From assembly GCF_016859285.1 (NCBI RefSeq), contig NC_053400.1:32593501-32657500 (forward strand): a stretch of 64,000 bases of DNA. Direction: 5' to 3'. A model generated the notes under the pieces. That model was not told the DNA's origin. It saw only the letters and a program-made list of their open reading frames with translations, and ran no database searches. The translations under genes were made by a program, and so were the position numbers. The stretch is from Xiphias gladius (lineage: Eukaryota > Chordata > Actinopteri > Istiophoriformes > Xiphiidae). Of the stretch, positions 56,921-64,000 are shown piece after piece; positions within the stretch are counted from its first letter, which is position 1, and the number at the start of each line of letters is the position of its first letter.

Positions 56921-57900
56921 AGAACTTCTGGGATGTGTTATGTATAATAAAACTTTAACAAGTCAACCTTGACTGTCTCTGTTACCACTGACCCTATATA
57001 TTTTTTTTTTAGACTAAAACAAAAGCATTACTTGTGCCACAATTAGTACATTACTTCTACTGCTACCGCTGCAATAATAATAATAATAATAACAATCATC
57101 ATGATTATAACAATCTTAATAATAATAGGAAGATGCCATATAGCTGTTGTCCATATGCTATACATCTTTAATACGGCTGTGACATTATTATGACGAAAAC
57201 ATTAAGATATTTCTAATTATCTTCCAACTAACATAACTTTAACCCTCATAGTTCAGAACACACTTTAATGCAGTTTTTTAGTGTTTATTCATGTACTGTA
57301 CTAATAATTTCAACTTGGATCACTGAACGGACCCACCGGGCACAGAGCCCAGTGACTATTAGCAGGTCATTTCCTGTCTGAAAGTCGACGAGCTGAGTTA
57401 GGACAGGCAAAAAAGTCCGCAAAGAGAAACCAACGACGACGGAGGGACGCATCACAACCAAAGACACAAAAGAATAAAAAGGAGAGGGTGAGTCATTTGT
57501 TTTACAGCCTAACGTTTCTTACTCCCTGCAATTTGACTCTCAATTTCACCGTTATCCTCGATTTCAATAACAACTGCTGGAGGAAATGTCACAGCGTGTG
57601 ACCTAAAACCGGTCAACCGGATCCTGAAATCTCATGCTGAAGTGTTAACAGCCCCTCACGAGAAGTGTCAGGCAGGGCCATTTATCTGTGTAGCACCTTT
57701 TATCATCATGTACGGTAGACTTTAACACTCATAGAGACAAGACATAAAATCAACACCAGGTGCGACTAGAGTCACCGCGGCGCGGTTTGTACGCCGACGC
57801 CAACCAGTCGAGTTGCAGTTTACATCCACGTCTGTCCAGGCCCATAAAATACACCTAGCCAAGACTTTCAAGGAATTTAATAAAAGGTTTTAAGTGTATT
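56700..57900. other. Intergenic, AT-rich, nothing recognised
   Basis: Holds AAT-type microsatellites at 56885-56922 and 57070-57090. No conserved exon was seen; the short open frame at 57285-57467 has no known features. Confidence 0.5.
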
Positions 57901-57924
57901 GTGCCATAATTGGCGGCGTAGATT

Positions 57925-58035
57925 CTTGAGTTGTGGCCACGAACGTGTTTCGTGAGGTCACAGTGACCTTTGACCTCCAAAATATAACCAGTTCATCCGT
58001 GGTTCCGGTTTGGATGTTGGCGTCAAACCCAAAGA
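57925..58035 (+). repeat. Dispersed repeat carrying nuclear-receptor half-sites
   Basis: Contains gtggccacgaacgtgtttcg, tgaggtcacagtgacctttg, acctccaaaat and agttcatccgtgg, the landmarks of a very common percomorph repeat. Inside it, AGGTCA-CAG-TGACCT (57955-57969) is an inverted palindrome and TGACCTTTGACCT (57964-57976) is a direct repeat with one-base spacing. Confidence 0.7.
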
Positions 58036-58439
58036 CACACTGCCTCCGGCCACGGCCGTCGCTTTGTAAGCATACTTTAGAAATAGTATTCAACATGCAC
58101 AGAATGACATAGGAGATAAAAGGAAAACTGAACTTAAATGGAACAAAACAGGAAAGTGTAAGATTACAGAGCAGTGAAAAATAGATGAGCCAACATATCC
58201 CCGAAACATGTGAACTATATATATATATATGGGCACGTAGTACACAGCAGCAGAGTTACCGCGTACAGTGATGAAAAGTAAATTTACTGAAGTCCTGTGC
58301 TTGGGTGCAATTTTGAGTTACTAGTTACATTTCATGCCACGCTACTTCTCAGAAGGAAGTATTGTACTTTTTACGCCGCAGCAATTAAATGAAAGCTTTT
58401 ATTTGTACTCACATTACAAAAAAAAAAAGATTATCAATG

Positions 58440-58760
58440 CAAAATATAAGGGTAACACTTGATTTTAACCGTACTATTTAGCATGCCTAAGCAGTAGGTA
58501 AGCATTTGATAACTGGTTTATAACACACTAAGCTGTGGTTGTAAGCAGATATAAGGGTTCGTTGATGTATTGATAAAGAACCGTCACGCGTCCTGTGGAG
58601 GCTGCTGTATAAAGAGATAATGAATTATGACATAGTAAAACACTAACTACCGTAATAATGTAAAATATGTCTTCATGGGAAAAGCTACAACTGTTGACAG
58701 ATACTGTACATCACCCCTGAGAAATGGCCTTATGTCCGCTCACAAACCACACTAAACTTT
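58440..58760 (+). repeat. Older diverged relative of the tandem unit
   Basis: Starts with gggtaacacttgattttaac, a common teleost repeat opening. The words gctgtataaagagataatg, aatatgtcttcatggg and gacagatactgtacatcacc resemble gtcgtataaacagattaact, atatgtcttcacaggg and gacaaatactgtacatgaca in the extra part of tandem unit 2 (60380-60505). Confidence 0.45.
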
Positions 58761-58838
58761 CATTAAATGTTTATATAGTGCTTATAATGGCTGAATATTG
58801 GGGGTTAAAGTCTGAGCACTTCTTCCACCACTGATCGT

Positions 58839-60953
58839 CAGAGATTATTACCAGAAAGTTGACTTCAGAAGAAAGCATTTGTGATTTCAACGGATGTTTT
58901 CATGGACAAAACCAAGTTACAATGACGTAAGCACCTGCGCTTCCACCACTGATCGTGTAGTTATTCTCAAAACTCATTAATGCGATTCACGTTGAAACAA
59001 AGAGAAAACTTTGACCGGACACCCCATGTGTTTATGCTATTGAATCTTGATTTAAGATTATGTTAGACATGTGGATTGGTACTTTATTTCTTATCCACCT
59101 CTTTGACTGCACATCTGGGTTTTTTTTTCTCTTGTCATCTTGTATTGTGTACAAATGCAGCGTGTGAGTCATTAGGGTGGCGATTAAGCCATCACCTCCT
59201 CCTCGTGCCCGTGTAACTGTGCATCCAGCGAAAAAAGGAAACCGCAACCTGGACCCTTTCATCTCATCTGGACCGGCAGCCGAAGCTGTTCACATCACGT
59301 AACAGGAAAGATGGTGTAATGCAATGTCACAGCTGTCTCCACCACTAGAAATGACCTCATGGCTGCTTTCCAACTAAATCATAATGTGTCATAAACCATT
59401 CTTTAAATACTTTTAATCTTAACCGTTACATTTGACTTTGTTTTGTCAGATTTATTGTCAGCTGGAATAACAGACCGACGTTGCCGTCCGCAGACACACA
59501 GCCCTTGAGCCCTTCTCAACTGTATGTTGTGTGTCTCACTTACTCTGTTTAGATAAGGACGACAGTTGATGATTAAAATATTATTGTTTCAGCAACGTCT
59601 GACAATTCATTATTTTCTATGAGCCCTACACGATCGCATGTTAGATGTCATGGACAGAGGATATGTGAACGCTGTCTAAAGTTTTTAAACAGCAGAGATT
59701 ATTACCAGAAAGTTGACTTCAGAAGAAAGCATTTGTGATTTCAACGGATGTTTTCATGGACAAAACCAAGTTACAATGACGTAAGCACCTGCGCTTCCAC
59801 CACTGATCGTGTAGTTATTCTCAAAACTCATTAATGCGATTCACGTTGAAACAAAGAGAAAACTTTGACCGGACACCCCATGTGTTTATGCTATTGAATC
59901 TTGATTTAAGATTATGTTAGACATGTGGATTGGTACTTTATTTCTTATCCACCTCTTTGACTGCACGTCTGTTTTTTTTTTTCTCTTGTCATCTTGTATT
60001 GTGTACAAATGCAGCGTGTGAGTCATTAGGGTGGCGATTAAGCCATCACCTCCTCCTCGTGCCCGTGTAACTGTGCATCCAGCGAAAAAAGGAAACCGCA
60101 ACCTGGACCCTTTCATCTCATCTGGACCGGCAGCCGAAGCTGTTCACATCACGTAACAGGAAAGATGGTGTAATGCAATGTCACAGCTGTCTCCACCCCC
60201 TCTTATCTCGTCAGATTTAATACTTGGCGGCCATTGTTTAGAAAAGCAGAGAAAGCTTCGTCATCAGCAGATTTAGACCCTGTCACTTCCCATTGCCGGA
60301 GGGAATGGGGGAAATAGATTCAAACACTGTCTGGAATACAGCTGATTTAAATTGAATGAGCTGAATCAAAGCGACAGAAGCTGATGTGCTGTCGTATAAA
60401 CAGATTAACTGGTAACGGATGACAATGCAGTAAACCACTGTAGTAATGATATATGTCTTCACAGGGAAAGTGATTGCTGATGACAAATACTGTACATGAC
60501 ACTTAGAAATGACCTCATGGCTGCTTTCCAACTAAATCATAATGTGTCATAAACCATTCTTTAAATACTTTTAATCTTAACCGTTGCATTTGACTTTGTT
60601 TTGTCAGATTTATTGTCAGCTGGAATAACAGACCGACGTTGCCGTCCGCAGACACACAGCCCTTGAGCCCTTCTCAACTGTATGTTGTGTGTCTCACTTA
60701 CTCTGTTTAGATAAGGACGACAGTTAATGATTAAAATATTATTGTTTCAGCAACGTCTGACAATTCATTATTTTCTATGAGCCCTACATGATCGCATGTT
60801 AGATGTCATGGACAGAGGATATGTGAACGCTGTCTAAAGTTTTTAAACAGCAGAGATTATTACCAGAAAGTTGACTTCAGAAGAAAGCATTTGTGATTTC
60901 AACGGATGTTTTCATGGACAAAACCAAGTTACAATGACGTAAGCACCTGCGCT
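58839..60953 (+). repeat. Large tandem duplication, two units plus a partial third
   Basis: Unit 1 is 58839-59692 (854 bases), unit 2 is 59693-60850 (1158 bases), and a partial third is 60851-60953. Units 1 and 2 are nearly identical apart from a few substitutions and a 304-base segment present only in unit 2 (about 60198-60503). The matching minus-strand 76-codon open frames at 59032-59262 and 59886-60116 are by-products of the duplication. No known element is recognised in the unit. Confidence 0.9.
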
Positions 60954-61889
60954 GCCATGTTTGTAGTTTTTTTTTTTAAATGGGATTTTTTTCCGTTTTT
61001 CAATTTTGTTAAAATCACAAAGCTTTAAATTTCTTAGAAGATGTAAAGACCAGGAACATATCATTTATCTCCTGGATAAATTTACACACTCAGAATTCAG
61101 ACGCTCAAATGAAATGGCGGAGGCTAAACCTAAGCACACTTTAAAGCAAAGAGGAAGGGATCTCAGTTGCAATGTTGGTCTTTCTTAATCATCAGTGATA
61201 ACTAACTGTCAGAGAACCGGCTGCTTCCCACCACGACTCGAATGAACGCGAAGACTTGACAGGCACAAACTGGGGCAAAGGCCGGTCAGGACCAGTCCGG
61301 CTTCAACCACTAACCTGCAACACTCTTTGGCCAGGGCTTAAGCTTACGGATGTAATGCGCTTTGTTCGACTGGTGACGTTTCGCATTCACCTCAGCAATA
61401 TGATGGTTGGAGGCTGCCGTGAAGATTTAGTAGAAAATAATCCTGTGGTTATCCTGTCCAGATACTATGATATCCACTCTGCTGTGCTGTTGGCTGTTTT
61501 GTAGAGTTGACCCATTTATCCCAAGCGTACCCACGGCAGTTCTAATGGAGTTTGCTTTTATGCCTTTGTGCACTCCTCTTTATCTAGATTGATTTGCGGG
61601 CACTGATAAAACACCTGGAACACAAACAAATATTGGTTCAAACCGGTTGCGTTACCCTTCTGGACGTTTGCTATGTGATGTGTGACTTTTTTGTCCAATG
61701 TCCAGACAAGGTGCCAGAGTTTTGGGGACAGTCACGGTGCCAACAACTTAAAAAGTACAAGGGAATTCGAACAATTCGTTGGTTGGCTACTTCAGGGAGA
61801 AAATAGTCAAGATTAGATCTGTTATCTGCCTGCAGAACAAGCACACTGTACTTTTACCTATATCTTGTGTACAGAGTTATTTCAAGTTG
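60954..61889. other. Intergenic, nothing recognised
   Basis: Between the tandem duplication and the LINE remnant. Short open frames at 61006-61188, 61256-61504 and 61594-61806 have no known domain, and no splice-site pairing supports an exon. Confidence 0.45.
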
Positions 61890-63715
61890 GAACTTTTTGA
61901 CCTGGTTGACACCGAAACCATAGTAAAATAGTAAAAGAACCGAATCTCTTCACGTGTTCCCCTGACCCGGTTCCAACGTCCAGTTTTAAAACTATTTTTT
62001 TTTCTGTATCGACAACATTTTTGCCATAGTAAATAACTCCCCGCAGCCCGGTGTCTTCCCCACCGATTTTCAAAATTGCCTCAGTAAAACCTCTTTTTAA
62101 AGAAAAGGAACCTGCATATTTTAACACCCAGCAATTTCAGACCGATTTCATATCTCCCATTTTTAAAGCAAACTTTTAGAGAAACTAGTTTTATCAGCTA
62201 GGTACCTTTTACACAGAGACTGCCCTGCTAAAAGCATTGAACGATATCAGAACAAATCTTGACAGCAACAAGCCTTCAGTTCCGATGCTAGCACAGAACT
62301 GAGTGCTGCCTCTGACACTGTGGACCACCAGAGTCCTTTAGATGGATTAAGTGGGAGCGTGTTGGCCCGTCCGGAATTTCTCTTTAGCCGGTTTACCTCA
62401 TATATTTGAAGAAGAAATTTTTTTGTACCTATAGATGACCCCTCCTCCAAACAATACCTATGTGCAGAAGTTACTTATGGGGTACCGCAAGGATCAATTT
62501 TAGGACCGCTACTTTTTAATATGTACATGCTACCCCCGGGCAGCACCATCTGGAGGCTGATGACACTCCGATCTACGTGGCCGTGTCTCCTGACGACACC
62601 AGGCCCATTGACTCACTTGTTTGCGGTATCTTAGATGTAAAGGCCCGGATGTCACAGACATTTTTTTTTTTTACAGCTCAGCCAGTATAAAACAGAGGTA
62701 CTGATCATTGGTTCAGAGGCTCACAGAGAGAAAACTGCCTGTCAAACTAAATACAATAAAACCCGAGCCAAGAAGCAAGAAATCTAGGAGTGATTTTTGA
62801 CTCTGATTTTAATTTCAAAGCTCACGTGCAAGGTGTCACAAAAACAGCATTTGAAGCACATCTCCAAAATGAGGCCATTTCTCTCTCTGAGCAACACGGA
62901 AAGACCGAACCATGCTTTTATAACTAGCAGGCTAGACTATTGTAACACGCTCCTTTCTGGTCTAACGAAGAAAACAAATAAAACTACAGTTAATAGAGTC
63001 AAAGCCACAACAAATTCAAAATTCTGCTGCGTGAGTGCTGACTAAGACCGAAAGGAGAGCACACGTTACGCCTGTTTTAAAGTCCTTACACCGGTTACCT
63101 GTTAGTTTCTGTATTGATTTTCAGAATTCTTTTATCAGTTTTTGAGGCACTGTTTGGCCTTGCACCAGACCCCCTCACAGAAATGCTTTTGGTTTATGAA
63201 CCAGGAGGTCCCCTCAGATCCTCCGGTTCTTCTCTTTTAGCTGTTCCCCAAAAGCAGAGCAAAAACATCCAGTGATGCTGCCTTCATTACGCTCCAAGCT
63301 GCCGGAGCTGCAGCCTCCCAGAGGATCTGAGAGGAGCTGATAATACTGATATTTTTGAACTAAAAAACCCATATACTCAGTCTGGCGTTCTTGTAGTGTT
63401 TTATAATTTTATGGCTTTAGTATTTAAACTTCTTCTATTTATCATCATGATCATATTTGATTTATTTTATTCTATTTTATTTTATTAACATTTTACTGTT
63501 TTACCATAATCAGTTTATTTTTGTGTGGCACTTTATAACGTTATTTTTGTTGCTTGTATCATCTTTCATTATTATTATCTATGGTTGTTTTTTTTTGCGC
63601 ATTAGTCTCTCAATCCATTTTTAACGTCCTACGTTTTGTCAGTTGCTTGTAAAGCACATTGAATTGCATCAGATATGTTTGAAAGGTGCAATATAAACAA
63701 AGTTGGAATGGTTGA
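61890..63715 (+). mobile_element. L2-like LINE, broken reverse transcriptase and 3' tail
   Basis: In scattered frames the plus strand reads VPQGSILGPLLFN, then ADDTPIYVAVSPDDTRPIDS (from about 62550), SRLDYCNTLLSGLTKKTNK (from about 62922), then hallmarks equal to VLKSLHRLPV and FKALFGLAPDPL. These follow the order of an L2-type reverse transcriptase from its middle to its C-terminus. The tail ends with gcttgtaaagcacattgaat, ggtgcaatataaacaaagtt and tgattg repeats. Several frameshifts, stops and a degraded YADD-type box show it is dead, and the endonuclease end is missing. Confidence 0.8.
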
Positions 63716-64000
63716 CTGATTGCGTGATTGTTCTATCGAGGCGGCTTCATCATGATCATCAGCAGCAGCAGTTTAAACTGACCCCTCGTGTCACAAACAT
63801 CTGTCCGGATCATGCGTTGTTTGTGTGAAGACACACCTAAATGAGTTCACTGAGTCAGCTTTGCCTGCTCTTAATCACATTTTTGACAGATCACTCTCTA
63901 ATGATTTCCCCTGACGCAAGTCAGACCCCGCTTTTAGCAATAAGCATATTCAAGGTTTGGGAATTACCTGTGTGACACGCACGTATCATAAGGTTAACCT

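Noticed and set aside
59032-60116. Two nearly identical 76-codon minus-strand proteins
   Set aside because: They are the same chance frame copied by the 854-bp tandem duplication, not a gene pair with evidence of coding.

Overview
The window is nuclear DNA from a ray-finned fish, most likely a percomorph teleost. Split genes with GT-AG introns encode vertebrate proteins. The spaces between them are filled with microsatellites, decayed Tc1-like transposons, L2-type LINE remnants and short repeats that are familiar from teleost genomes. The species cannot be read from the sequence. There is no sign of bacterial, viral or organellar DNA, and no CRISPR array, rRNA or tRNA was found.

Five protein-coding genes are supported. 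(1) znf319 (+): a CpG-rich 5' UTR exon near 3.0-3.26 kb, one coding exon at 5329-7056, and a 3' UTR to about 8.64 kb. (2) csnk2a2 (+): casein kinase 2 alpha prime, eleven coding exons from 13819 to 22850, with a probable extra 3' UTR exon ending near 24.06 kb. (3) matcap1 (KIAA0895L, -): a tubulin tyrosine carboxypeptidase, six coding exons between 35440 and 28256. (4) A B3GALT2-like glycosyltransferase (+): two coding exons, 45239-46887. (5) il17c (-): three coding exons between 56398 and 53322. From general knowledge, the human counterparts ZNF319, CSNK2A2, KIAA0895L and IL17C all lie on chromosome 16q, so the block looks like conserved macrosynteny. The genes share no pathway: a nuclear zinc-finger protein, a kinase, a microtubule enzyme, a Golgi enzyme and a secreted cytokine.

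Layout: 0-2.7 kb is repeat-rich flank; 2.7-8.6 kb is znf319; 9.9-11.1 kb is a dead full-length Tc1-like element; 11.4-24.1 kb is csnk2a2 with a possible upstream promoter; 24.1-28.2 kb is intergenic; 28.2-37.7 kb is matcap1, including an 850-bp TCCA satellite in its 5' part; 37.7-45.1 kb is intergenic with LINE remnants; 45.1-46.9 kb is the glycosyltransferase; 47.5-48.8 kb is a CpG-rich block with no recognisable gene; 53.3-56.5 kb is il17c; 56.5-64 kb is intergenic, with a recent 854-bp tandem duplication and an L2-like reverse transcriptase remnant.

I did not find a convincing undescribed system. The observations most worth a second look are: a half zinc finger duplicated inside Znf319; a TG repeat against the 3' splice site of the matcap1 exon carrying its catalytic HE; a perfect estrogen-response-element palindrome overlapping a perfect DR1 inside a dispersed repeat; a degenerate tandem array in the csnk2a2 5' intron; a three-copy dispersed repeat family; and the CpG island without a gene.
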